From contig NZ_ATVI01000006.1 of the NCBI RefSeq assembly GCF_000420645.1, positions 62,001-126,000 of the forward strand: a DNA stretch of 64,000 nucleotides. Direction: 5' to 3'. The notes beneath the pieces are model-generated. The model worked only from the letters and a program-made list of their open reading frames with translations. It ran no database searches and was not told where the DNA came from. Positions 1-7,492 of the stretch are shown piece after piece; position 1 is the stretch's first letter; each line of letters begins with the position of its first letter. The DNA comes from Nevskia ramosa DSM 11499 (GTDB lineage: Bacteria; Pseudomonadota; Gammaproteobacteria; Nevskiales; Nevskiaceae). A program made the position numbers and the translations under genes.

Positions 1-1178
1 ACAGCCGAGACGCCCAGCGCACCGAAGGCCGGCGCGTAGATCGCCGTCCGCGTCCACTTACCATCGACCTGCTTAAGCTCGTAGAGCTTGCTGCGGACGT
101 TGTCGAGTTCGTTGACAATCAGCGCAGACTTCAGCTTGGCAAGGCCGCTCAGCGATTTGCGTGCCCCAGGGGTGTACAGATTGGCGAACGCGCGCTTGCC
201 ACCAAGGAAGTCGGCCAGGCCGATGACCAGCAGGGAACCACCGGGATAGGACTTGCTGCCGATCACCCAGTCGGTGCGCAGTTCGACGGTCAACTGGTCC
301 TGCCACAAGCCAATCTGGGCGTCGTCCGGCACGTCCAGGCGCTTGAATTCGCCATCGACCCGCAGCCAGCTTTCTCCGCTGTAGAAGGTCGTCGCACGGC
401 GCATCAACTCGTGATGATGGCCGCCAGAATCGACGACCATGGCGCCGCTCGCCACGTCTTCCTTGGCACCGGCAAAGACCTGCACCGCATCGGCCAGCGG
501 CGTGCCGCGCTTCCATTCGCGAACGATGCGCGGATAGCCGCTGTCGGTCAGCGAGCCGGCACCGAAATCGGTGGCGACGAACACCCGGTCACGATCGGCC
601 CAGACAACGTCGGACTTCGCTTCCGGCAGCTGGAAGCCATCGGCAACGAAGCGCTTCTTGGTGATATCGAACTCGCGGATCACCACGGCATCGCCACCGC
701 CGCGGGACAGGCTGAGCAGGCAGCGATCATTGTCCGGATGCACGCAGGACGCGCCCTTCCACACCCAGTTCTCTTTCTCGCTGGCGGCCAGCGCATCGAG
801 ATCGAGCACGGTTTCCCAAGCCGGTTCCGGCTTGCGGTATTCGGCCAGGCTGGTGCGCCGCCAGACGCCGCGTACCTGCTTCGCGTCACGCCAGAAGTTG
901 TAGTAGTGCGGGCCGATCTTGGTGACGAACGGGATGCGCGTGTTCGAATCGTAGATCTTCAGCAGCCGCTCGTGGATCGGCTTGAAATCGGCCGAGGCTT
1001 CCAGCTCTTTCTGGGAAACCGCATTGCGGGCGCGGACCCAGTCCAGCGCCTGATCGCCATCGACGTTTTCCAGCCAGAGATAAGGATCGTCGCCTGCCGT
1101 TTCCGCCGCCGTGCTGGCCGTGATACCGCTACCGAACAAGGTCAAAGCCATCACCGCTCCTTTCAGCCACTGATTCAT
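1..1178 (-). CDS. Prolyl oligopeptidase family serine peptidase, N-terminal part (cut by window edge)
   Basis: The gene starts at an ATG (complement of 1176-1178) and runs off base 1 without a stop, so about 392 residues are visible. The product opens with a signal peptide (MNQWLKGAVMALTLFGSG, then an Ala-rich cleavage region near residue 25). It continues with DDPYLWLENVDG, typical of the N-terminus of S9A prolyl oligopeptidases, and then beta-propeller-like sequence (VWADRDRVFVATDFGAGSLTDSGYPR). The catalytic Ser-Asp-His domain would lie outside the window. The family cleaves short peptides after proline; with an export signal this one should act in the periplasm or outside the cell. Family assignment is firm and substrate unknown. 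The DNA upstream (1179-1532) holds an inverted-repeat element, so its promoter must be short or lie beside that element. Confidence 0.9.
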   Translation of the reverse strand, partial: MNQWLKGAVMALTLFGSGITASTAAETAGDDPYLWLENVDGDQALDWVRARNAVSQKELEASADFKPIHERLLKIYDSNTRIPFVTKIGPHYYNFWRDAKQVRGVWRRTSLAEYRKPEPAWETVLDLDALAASEKENWVWKGASCVHPDNDRCLLSLSRGGGDAVVIREFDITKKRFVADGFQLPEAKSDVVWADRDRVFVATDFGAGSLTDSGYPRIVREWKRGTPLADAVQVFAGAKEDVASGAMVVDSGGHHHELMRRATTFYSGESWLRVDGEFKRLDVPDDAQIGLWQDQLTVELRTDWVIGSKSYPGGSLLVIGLADFLGGKRAFANLYTPGARKSLSGLAKLKSALIVNELDNVRSKLYELKQVDGKWTRTAIYAPAFGALGVSA

Positions 1179-1236
1179 CCGATCGACTCCAGCCCGTGAC
1201 GGGCCTGCGGGCTATATCGCGCAGGAGTCTGACGTA

Positions 1237-1503
1237 GGGCCTGTTAACAATCACTTCGGTCGCTGCGGCGGAGGTCGTTTTTGCCCAGTGCAACGAACGA
1301 GAAGCGACCAATGGCCGACCCATTGGCGCGACGAATAAGGCAGCAATGGGCAAAAACGATCCCGCCCCGGAGGGTTGCGGCCCAAAAGCCGCCATGCCCC
1401 GTTGCGAACCTTGAGAATAGAACAACTATTCTCTGCGGCTCGCGCCTTGCCTGGCGGCTTTTTGACTCGCAACGCAGCGACTGAAGTGATTGTTAACAGG
1501 CCC
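1237..1503. repeat. 267 bp MITE-like element with 31 bp terminal inverted repeats
   Basis: The ends are inverted repeats of 31 bases (1237-1267 and 1473-1503, one mismatch), each beginning GGGCCTGTTAACAATCAC from the outside. Inside are two further nested arms. Arm one pairs GTCGTTTTTGCCCA (1274-1287) with the near-complement at 1348-1361 and encloses the perfect hairpin CCAATGG-CCGAC-CCATTGG (1308-1326). Arm two pairs AAAAGCCGCCA (1384-1394) with TGGCGGCTTTTT (1452-1463) and encloses the perfect hairpin GAGAATAG-AACAA-CTATTCTC (1413-1433). The whole could fold as a cruciform or two-armed RNA. No convincing ORF lies inside. I see no flanking target-site duplication I would trust. It fills nearly all of the 354 bp gap between the prolyl oligopeptidase and the lipoprotein gene. 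Confidence 0.85.
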
Positions 1504-1532
1504 CAAGCTCGCTGAAACATCCGGAATCGCCC

Positions 1533-1883
1533 ATGAACCGCTGTGCCTGCGTGTCAGTCCTGATGATGGTTGTCCTGCTGGGCGCCTGCCAGCGCGAGGC
1601 ACCGGCACCGGCCGCTGCGGCTGTGGAAATCGCGGAACCGGCGCCGGACGCCGGCTTCTGCGTGGATGAGGCCGATGGCGATTACCTCAATCCGAAGAGC
1701 TGCCGCAGCCTGGTGATCTGCCGCAGTCAGCAGATCGCCGAACTGCGTGTCTGCCCGAAGGGCGAAGTGATCAACAGCCTGTCGGAACAGCGGCCGTTGC
1801 GCTGCCTGCCGCTGGCGGAATCTGGCCTGAACGCCGATTGCTCGTTCAAGCCGGTGCCGTTGTCGGATGTGCTGCCCGAATAG
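1533..1883 (+). CDS. Small Cys-rich lipoprotein with a peritrophin-A (CBM14)-like cysteine pattern
   Basis: This 116-residue protein has a lipoprotein signal peptide ending in the lipobox LLGAC (lipidated Cys19), then an Ala/Pro-rich linker, then six cysteines at 43, 57, 63, 74, 91 and 103. The spacing C-x13-C-x5-C-x10-C-x16-C-x11-C, with Tyr51 before the second Cys and CPKG at 74-77, resembles the chitin-binding peritrophin-A domain, although the fourth gap is slightly long. That would make it a surface lipoprotein that binds chitin-like glycans or peptidoglycan. The lipoprotein call is solid; the CBM14 resemblance is inference from Cys spacing only. It starts 29 bases after the inverted-repeat element, so the element may affect its expression. 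Confidence 0.75.
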   Translation: MNRCACVSVLMMVVLLGACQREAPAPAAAAVEIAEPAPDAGFCVDEADGDYLNPKSCRSLVICRSQQIAELRVCPKGEVINSLSEQRPLRCLPLAESGLNADCSFKPVPLSDVLPE

Positions 1884-1904
1884 CCCGATGAATCGGACCG
1901 ACGC

Positions 1905-2903
1905 TCAGCGCCGGTAGGCGCTGACAAAGCTCCAGATCACGCCGGTGGCCTTGAGGTCCTGGCTGGTGACGTACTGGGCGCCGGTCAGGCCACCGGACCA
2001 CGCGTGGCCGCCGCCGGTGATCGTGTACAGCCGGTTCTCGAGCGTGCCGCCGTTGCAGCCGGTGTAGCGCGTCAGCTGCACCGTGGTGCCATCGGCGGCG
2101 CGGTCCGGAAGCGAACTGGCCAAGACGCCGCCGCAGGCCTGCTTGCTGCTCCAGTAGGCCATCGTCGACAGCGCCGACTTCATGTTGAGGTAGCCGTCGT
2201 AGGGAACGATGGTGTCGGCGGTGCCGAGCAGATAAACCTTGGCGCGGGGCTTGGTTGGCGCGCAGACATTGGCCAGGCCGGTGCGCAGGGTCGCGGCATT
2301 GATGCCGAACGCGGCGATCTTGTCCGATAGCTCGCAGGCCAGTCGCTCGGCCATGAAACCACCGTTCGAATAACCACCCGCGTAGACGCGGCTGGCATCG
2401 ACACCCTGGGCGACCAGCGTGTCGATCAGCGCCGAGATGAACTGCGTGTCGTCCTTGTTGCTGGTGCTTGGATCATCCTTCCAGGTGCCGCCGATCGCGG
2501 CCGGCAGCACGGCCCAGAAACCCTGGGTCTGCACGTAGTCGGCCACCTCGGTCAGGTTCGCCATGTTCTCCGGCGTCACGCCGTTGGCATGGAGCAGCAG
2601 CAGCACCGGCGCACCTGCCCGAACCGGGTTCGGCCGCACGATGACGTAGCGGCGGCTGACGCCAGCGACCTTGATCGTTGCCGAAAAGGCCGTGGTGTTC
2701 GACGTGGTCTGCACGTAGGTGCCGTTGAGCACCGTCCAGGTCCGCTTCAGGAGGCTGCTGAGGGTCTGGAAACCGCTGACTGGATCGATGCTGGCAGTAG
2801 TGACGGTCGCAGTCTTGGTCACCGCGGCGGTGGCATTCCATGACAGCGCCAGCAGCAGGCCCGCAGCGCAACGAACGAACCAGGAGGAATAGTATTTTTT
2901 CAC
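1905..2903 (-). CDS. Secreted PHB-depolymerase-like esterase (LpqC family alpha/beta hydrolase)
   Basis: The product has 332 residues with a Sec signal peptide (about residues 1-27, ending NATAA). The alpha/beta-hydrolase triad can be read directly: nucleophile Ser179 in GGYSNGG, Asp230 in GTADTIVPYDG and His300 in GGGHAWSGG. The surrounding motifs are those of the poly(3-hydroxybutyrate) depolymerase/feruloyl esterase group (LpqC-like). It should hydrolyse an ester in the periplasm or medium, either polyhydroxyalkanoate oligomers or a plant-derived ester; the sequence does not decide which. No substrate-binding or type I catalytic-cassette domain follows the hydrolase. A second, lipid-anchored member of the same group sits at 10139-11386. 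The gene is monocistronic, with convergent and divergent neighbours. Confidence 0.88.
   Translation of the reverse strand: MKKYYSSWFVRCAAGLLLALSWNATAAVTKTATVTTASIDPVSGFQTLSSLLKRTWTVLNGTYVQTTSNTTAFSATIKVAGVSRRYVIVRPNPVRAGAPVLLLLHANGVTPENMANLTEVADYVQTQGFWAVLPAAIGGTWKDDPSTSNKDDTQFISALIDTLVAQGVDASRVYAGGYSNGGFMAERLACELSDKIAAFGINAATLRTGLANVCAPTKPRAKVYLLGTADTIVPYDGYLNMKSALSTMAYWSSKQACGGVLASSLPDRAADGTTVQLTRYTGCNGGTLENRLYTITGGGHAWSGGLTGAQYVTSQDLKATGVIWSFVSAYRR
1907..1924. terminator. Possible hairpin terminator between convergent genes
   Basis: CAGCGCC-GGTA-GGCGCTG forms a perfect 7 bp stem at 1907-1924. It overlaps the last codons of the minus-strand esterase and lies just downstream of the plus-strand lipoprotein gene. 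There is no T-run, so this is only a candidate. Confidence 0.3.
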
Positions 2904-3041
2904 GACTTGCTCTTCGGTTGTAGAGAGATTTCGTGAAAACCTTGCGACCGCTTGCCGAGCCTCCGCAATCGAGGCGCGATGGGCGGCGCAGGGCCAGCGA
3001 CAGCCGCTTAAATCATTGAAAAGTGCGCCAAATATGCGTCG

Positions 3042-3932
3042 CTAACGCAGCACTACCAGCGCAACACCGAGCATGGCCAGCGTGATTCCGGCGTACTGTC
3101 GAGGCCGCACTCGCTCGTGCAGAAAGAGCACCGCGAACAGCACGATGAACACCGCCGCCGTCTCGTTGAGCACCGCGGAAACCGAAGCGCTCGTGTACTT
3201 GTAGCCGGCCAGCCACAGCAGCATCGACAGGTAGCTGCCGGCAACCGAACCGGCGATCACCTGCGGCCAGTGCCGCACGGTGCGGAACTCGGCGATCACC
3301 GCCGGTCCGTTGCGACGCCACGCAACGATCACTCCCATGCCGATCAGGCCGCCGATCAGGCGCAGCCAGACCACCCAGAGGAAATCGTGCAGCGCCAGCA
3401 TCGGCTTGGCGATGACGATGCCGATCGCCATCAGCAGCACCGACAGCACGCCGATCGCAGTGCCGACCCTCAGGCTGCGGGTGTCGATCGCGCTCCGCAT
3501 CGGATCACGGCTCCAGGTCACCAGCACGACGCCGAGCAGCACCAGCGACGCACCCAGCCATTGCGGCCCACGCAGATGTTCGCCAAGGAACAGCGCCGAC
3601 AGGCCGATCACGAACGGTGAATACAAGGTCTGCGCAACCGCCATACGGCTGGCGCCGATCTGGTTCAGCGCGCGCAGGTAATAGGTATCGCCGAGGCAGA
3701 TGCCGAGCCAGCCGGACAGCAGAATCAGCAGCAGCGATAACGGCGGCAGCGCCGGCACGGTGGGCGACACGAACAGCACGGTCAGGCCGAGAAGGCCGGC
3801 CGCCAGCGTGTTCTTGAACAGGTTCAGCGCGAACGGGCCAAGGCTTTCGCCAGCCTTCTTGAACAGCACGACCGCGATCGCCCAGACCAGCGCGCAACTC
3901 AGGGAATAGAACTCGCCGATGCCGAAGTTCAT
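3042..3932 (-). CDS. EamA/DMT-superfamily inner-membrane transporter
   Basis: A 296-residue, very hydrophobic protein with about ten membrane helices in two homologous halves, as in the drug/metabolite transporter (EamA) superfamily. Recognisable features are the ALVWAIAVVLFKKAGE opening, ALNQIGASRMAVAQTLYSP at the first-half GASR-type motif, and SVLNETAAVFIVLFAVLFLHE in the second half. Family members mostly export amino acids, nucleotides or small metabolites, or import metabolites; the substrate cannot be predicted here. The ATG (complement of 3930-3932) is the first in the frame. The next gene on this strand (3992-4696) lies upstream and ends about 60 bases before this start, so co-transcription is possible. 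Confidence 0.88.
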   Translation of the reverse strand: MNFGIGEFYSLSCALVWAIAVVLFKKAGESLGPFALNLFKNTLAAGLLGLTVLFVSPTVPALPPLSLLLILLSGWLGICLGDTYYLRALNQIGASRMAVAQTLYSPFVIGLSALFLGEHLRGPQWLGASLVLLGVVLVTWSRDPMRSAIDTRSLRVGTAIGVLSVLLMAIGIVIAKPMLALHDFLWVVWLRLIGGLIGMGVIVAWRRNGPAVIAEFRTVRHWPQVIAGSVAGSYLSMLLWLAGYKYTSASVSAVLNETAAVFIVLFAVLFLHERVRPRQYAGITLAMLGVALVVLR

Positions 3933-3991
3933 CGTCTGGCTACGACATTCATGCGTGGAGAAGCTGCGGCCGCCAGCGGACGACCGCTATC

Positions 3992-4696
3992 TCAGGCCGG
4001 CGTCACCGCCGACACCGGAAAGCCCATCGTGAAGCGCGCCACCTTGACGCAGGCCACGACCTTGCCCTGGGCAAGGTCCGGGAAAAGCGTGCTGTCGAAC
4101 GACCAGTCCAGCACTTTCGCGAACTGCAGCTTGCCGCTCGCGGACGGCGCGTAGACGAACTGCTGGCCGCCGTGCAGCTGTGCCAGCTGCAGCAGGGCAT
4201 TCGGCACGATCGCGGTCGAGAACGGCCATTTCAGCTTGCCGGGCTTGAAGGTGAAGCTGGCGAACGGCTTGCCGTCGAGGCTGGTATCGAAGCGATCGAT
4301 GCCGTCGACGCCGTAGCGGTAGTCGAAGCTGGCCACGTCCTTCGGAATACCCCAGTTGCGGCGACCGTTGACCACCGATTCCATGCTCGACACATAGATG
4401 CGAGTGATCGACTGGAAGTTTCTTGTTTTGGGTCCGCCCTTGAACGGAAACTTGCCCGGAATGTACAGCAGCTCGCGGTACGGGCCGACTGCGGAATCCT
4501 CGTAATCGACCAGCATCACCGTCGCGTACTTGCCGCTGCGCTTGCCGCGCAGTTCAGGCGGCACGTGGCGCGGATCGTCGAGCACCGAGGACGGCAGCTT
4601 GACCATCAGGATGTAGCCGCTGCCGGTCAGCGACCAGGGCGCTGGCGCCAGCGGCACGGTCGGCAGATCGGAATCAGGGGTCAGCAGGATGGTCAT
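3992..4696 (-). CDS. Acetoacetate decarboxylase (ADC) family protein
   Basis: A 234-residue protein with the ADC-family signature region VDYEDSAVGPYRELLYIPG (about residues 63-81) and NGRRNWGIPKD (110-120). In characterised acetoacetate decarboxylases the catalytic lysine is followed by a second lysine that lowers its pKa. Here Lys119 is followed by Asp120, so the pair is broken. The protein may be an ADC-like enzyme with another Schiff-base reaction or a non-catalytic member. There is no signal peptide, so it is cytoplasmic. The ATG at 4694-4696 (complement) lies 10 bases downstream of the small membrane protein gene, which suggests a two-gene unit. Confidence 0.85.
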   Translation of the reverse strand: MTILLTPDSDLPTVPLAPAPWSLTGSGYILMVKLPSSVLDDPRHVPPELRGKRSGKYATVMLVDYEDSAVGPYRELLYIPGKFPFKGGPKTRNFQSITRIYVSSMESVVNGRRNWGIPKDVASFDYRYGVDGIDRFDTSLDGKPFASFTFKPGKLKWPFSTAIVPNALLQLAQLHGGQQFVYAPSASGKLQFAKVLDWSFDSTLFPDLAQGKVVACVKVARFTMGFPVSAVTPA

Positions 4697-4706
4697 GGAG
4701 CGGGGT

Positions 4707-4913
4707 TCAGTTTGAGTTGCGCGGTCCGCCGCCGAGCAGCCGCGCCGGCAACAGCAGCACGGCGCGCAGCAGTGCGAACAGTCCTTCGAACGTGATGCCG
4801 ATCAGGCGGAACGGCAACGCGATCAGCCAGAACAGCGGGTACAGAATCAGTGCCAGCAGTGCGAGCGGCCAGCACAGCACGAACAGCAGCAGCCAGAGCA
4901 GGAGCTTGATCAT
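4707..4913 (-). CDS. Small membrane protein of unknown function
   Basis: A 68-residue protein that is almost entirely hydrophobic: one long or two short membrane helices over residues 3-36 (LLLWLLLFVLCWPLALLALI and on), then an amphipathic Leu/Ala/Arg stretch and a Gly/Arg/Asn tail. I recognise no family with confidence. It lies 10 bases upstream of the ADC-like gene and 29 bases downstream of the gshA stop codon on the same strand. It could therefore be part of a gshA-membrane protein-ADC transcript. The codon pattern is like its neighbours, which supports a real gene. Confidence 0.6.
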   Translation of the reverse strand: MIKLLLWLLLFVLCWPLALLALILYPLFWLIALPFRLIGITFEGLFALLRAVLLLPARLLGGGPRNSN

Positions 4914-4942
4914 CGGATCAAGGCCTCATGCTCGGGGAAGCT

Positions 4943-6271
4943 TCAGGCCGCGACTTCGGCAACGCTCGGCTCGCGCATCTGGGCATTGGCGGTTTCCCGT
5001 GCCGCTGCCACCAGCGCCAGGCGAGCGACGACGCCATAGGCGTAGAAGCGGTTCGGCGAGGCATCCGGATTCTGCGCAGTGTCCGGGCAGTTGCAGGGTT
5101 CAGCGAACGCCAGCGGCTGGAAGCTGGCGCCGGGTGCGTTCAGGTTCTCGATGTTCGAACGGCCGCCGTGCACGCGATAGAAGCCGCCGACGACGTGGCG
5201 ATCGATCATGTACACGACCGGCTCGGCAGTGGCCTGTTCGTCACCCCAGCGCTCGAAGGTGTAGACGCCTTCCTGGATGATCGCGCCGGTGACTTCGTTG
5301 CCTTCCTTGGCCGAAGCCATCTTCTTGCGCGCATCGCGATTCATGTTGCGAATCTCGTCGGCGCTGCGCACCGTCATCACGCCCATGCCGTAGGTGCCGG
5401 CATCGGCCTTGACGATCACGAACGGCTCGTCCTTCACGCCGTATTCGCGGTACTTCTCGGCGATGTCTTCGAGCAGCAGTTCGACGTTCGAGGCCAGGCA
5501 GTCCTCGCCTTCACGAGTCTTGAAATTGATCTGGCCGCAATTGCGGAACAGCGGATCGACCCACCAGGGATCGATGCCGAGCAGCTTGCCGAACTCGGCC
5601 GCCACTTCGCGATAGATGCCGAAGTGCTGGGTCTTCAGGCGGGTGTTCCAGCCCACGCCGAGCGGCGGAATCACCGGCTGGACGATCTGATCGAGAATCG
5701 GCGGCCGGCCGGCCGACAGGTCGTTGTTGAGCACCACGACGCAAGGCCGGAAATCGCCGACGTAGACGTGATCGCCGTCGCGGTGAATCGGCTCCAGGTG
5801 CAGGGTGCGCCCGGAATCGAGAGTTATGGTTTCCGGTTCATTCAGATCGCTGCGTAGCGAACCGAGACGCACCGTGTAGCCAGCCTTCTGGATCAGTCCC
5901 TGCAAGGTGGCGACGTTTTCCAGATAGAAGCGATTGCGGGTGTGGTTCTCGGGCACCAGCAGCACGTCGCAGGCAGTGGACATCACCCGATCAAGCGCCG
6001 ACTGGATCGCCTGCACGCACAGCGCTTCAAACGCCGGGTTCAGATTGTTGAAGCCGCCGGGAAACAGGTTGGTATCGACCGGCGCCAGCTTGAAGCCGGC
6101 GTTGCGCAGATCCACCGAACAGTAGAACGGCGGCGGCGTGGTCGCCCACTGACTGCGGAACCAGCGTTCGATCTCCGCCGCGCGCTCCAGCAGCAGGCTT
6201 TCGAAACGCAATAGCGGCGCCGTCTGGGCGGTGGTCAGATTGGGTACGGCGTGGTGCGAGAGCGAAGGCAT
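4943..6271 (-). CDS. gshA: Glutamate-cysteine ligase, Thiobacillus ferrooxidans-type
   Basis: Catalyses the ATP-dependent joining of glutamate and cysteine, the first step of glutathione synthesis, in the cytoplasm. The 442-residue product matches the less common ferrooxidans-type GshA family rather than the E. coli type. It contains FYCSVDLRNAGFKLAPVDTN near the N-terminus, DTNLFPGGFNNL, and an ATP-grasp-like central part with FVIVKADAGTYGMGVM and IIQEGV. No gshB lies in the window, so the second step is encoded elsewhere. The start is the ATG of MPSLSHHAVPNLT (complement of 6269-6271). The 211 bases upstream to the divergent J-protein gene hold the promoter but no element I could define. 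Confidence 0.92.
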   Translation of the reverse strand: MPSLSHHAVPNLTTAQTAPLLRFESLLLERAAEIERWFRSQWATTPPPFYCSVDLRNAGFKLAPVDTNLFPGGFNNLNPAFEALCVQAIQSALDRVMSTACDVLLVPENHTRNRFYLENVATLQGLIQKAGYTVRLGSLRSDLNEPETITLDSGRTLHLEPIHRDGDHVYVGDFRPCVVVLNNDLSAGRPPILDQIVQPVIPPLGVGWNTRLKTQHFGIYREVAAEFGKLLGIDPWWVDPLFRNCGQINFKTREGEDCLASNVELLLEDIAEKYREYGVKDEPFVIVKADAGTYGMGVMTVRSADEIRNMNRDARKKMASAKEGNEVTGAIIQEGVYTFERWGDEQATAEPVVYMIDRHVVGGFYRVHGGRSNIENLNAPGASFQPLAFAEPCNCPDTAQNPDASPNRFYAYGVVARLALVAAARETANAQMREPSVAEVAA

Positions 6272-6482
6272 GACGGCATCTGCCGGCTGGCGCGAGGGTG
6301 CGCGCGGGAGACGTAGCGTAACCGATCGTTAACATCGTCCAGACCTCTCGTCCTTCACTTCACGCAGCGGCCGCAAGGGTTGTCTCCAAGGCCAGCCTCT
6401 TGAACGATCGGCGCTCGCCCCCAAGCCATTGAGCGACGCCTTCACAGCTTGTCGACGCCCCGCCGCCGCTTTCCGGAAACCG

Positions 6483-7373
6483 ATGGAATACAAGGATTAC
6501 TACAAGATTCTGGGCGTGCCGCGTACCGCCAGCGAGGCCGAGATCAAGCGCGCCTATCGCAAGCTGGCGCGCGAATTCCATCCGGACCGCAATCAGGCCA
6601 AGGATGCCGAGGACCGCTTTAAGGCGGCCAACGAAGCCAATGAAGTCCTCGGCGATGCGAAAAAGCGCGCCGCCTACGATCAGCTGGGGCCCAACTGGCA
6701 GAACGGCCAGCGCTTCACGCCGCCCCCCGGCTGGGGCGGTGGTGGCCGTGGCGGCATGGGTGGCGGCGCCGGCGGTGGCGATTTCTCCGACTTCTTCTCG
6801 ACGCTGTTCGGCAATGCCGGCGGCGCGGGTGGCGGCTTCGATCAAGGCGGTGGTTTCGGCGGGCCGCCGCGCGATCAGCAGGCCTCGTTGTCGATCGCGC
6901 TCGAAGATTCCTACAGCGGCGCCACGCGCAATATATCGATCGGCAATCGCACGTTGAATGTGCGCATTCCGAAAGGTGTGGCCTCCGGCCAGACCATCCG
7001 TCTGCCCGGCCAGGCGCCGCGCGGTGGCGATCTTCTACTGGACGTGACGTTCTCGCCGCATCCGCTGTTCAAGCCGGAAGGCCGCGATCTGCACATGAGC
7101 CTGAACGTGGCGCCCTGGGAAGCCGCGCTGGGCCAGTCCGTGCCGGTGCAGACGCTTGGCGGCATCGTCGAATTGAACCTGCCAGCAGGCACGCTGTCTG
7201 GACGACGCCTGCGCCTGAAAGGACGCGGCCTGCCAGGAAGTCCGGACGGCGATCAGTTCGTCACCATCCAGGTGCAGACGCCAGCACCGGAAACCGATGC
7301 CCAGCGACAGATTTACGAGCAGATGCAGGCGCAATTCCCGAACTTTGACCCACGCACACGGAGCACATCGTGA
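6483..7373 (+). CDS. cbpA: CbpA-like J-domain co-chaperone (DnaJ without zinc finger)
   Basis: I start the gene at MEYKDYYKILGVPR (6483) because that is where the J domain begins; the in-frame upstream extension from 6429 is not conserved-looking. The 296 residues show a J domain (1-70) with the HPD tripeptide (EFHPDRN), a Gly/Phe-rich linker (about 85-135, many GGG runs), and two beta-barrel substrate-binding domains (LSIALEDSYSGATRNI; VRIPKGVASGQTIRLPGQ). There is no CxxCxGxG zinc finger, which separates it from DnaJ and matches CbpA/DjlA-like co-chaperones. It should stimulate the DnaK ATPase and deliver substrates. The symbol follows family likeness; orthology to E. coli CbpA is inferred. 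No cbpM partner is adjacent. Confidence 0.88.
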   Translation: MEYKDYYKILGVPRTASEAEIKRAYRKLAREFHPDRNQAKDAEDRFKAANEANEVLGDAKKRAAYDQLGPNWQNGQRFTPPPGWGGGGRGGMGGGAGGGDFSDFFSTLFGNAGGAGGGFDQGGGFGGPPRDQQASLSIALEDSYSGATRNISIGNRTLNVRIPKGVASGQTIRLPGQAPRGGDLLLDVTFSPHPLFKPEGRDLHMSLNVAPWEAALGQSVPVQTLGGIVELNLPAGTLSGRRLRLKGRGLPGSPDGDQFVTIQVQTPAPETDAQRQIYEQMQAQFPNFDPRTRSTS

Positions 7374-7392
7374 AAATCGGGGGCGACTTGCG

Positions 7393-7456
7393 GCGCGCTA
7401 CGCGGCACAATGACGGTTTGCCGTTGCCAGCTCCGGGTTTAACTCGCGTAGCGCGC
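7393..7456. repeat. Short inverted-repeat element between two genes
   Basis: GCGCGCTACGCG (7393-7404) and its perfect complement CGCGTAGCGCGC (7445-7456) flank 40 bases. Downstream of each arm on the plus strand is a similar phrase (GGCACAATGACGG and GGCAATGACAGGG). This looks like an intergenic palindromic repeat of the REP/BIME kind. It sits between the J-protein gene and the M23-like gene and argues against the long upstream start of the latter. Confidence 0.65.
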
Positions 7457-7492
7457 GGCAATGACAGGGTTTATGGACAGGGCCTGAGCACG

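Noticed and set aside
7370..7492. Upstream GTG start for the M23-like gene
   Set aside because: It would translate through an intergenic inverted repeat and has no family similarity before residue 42.
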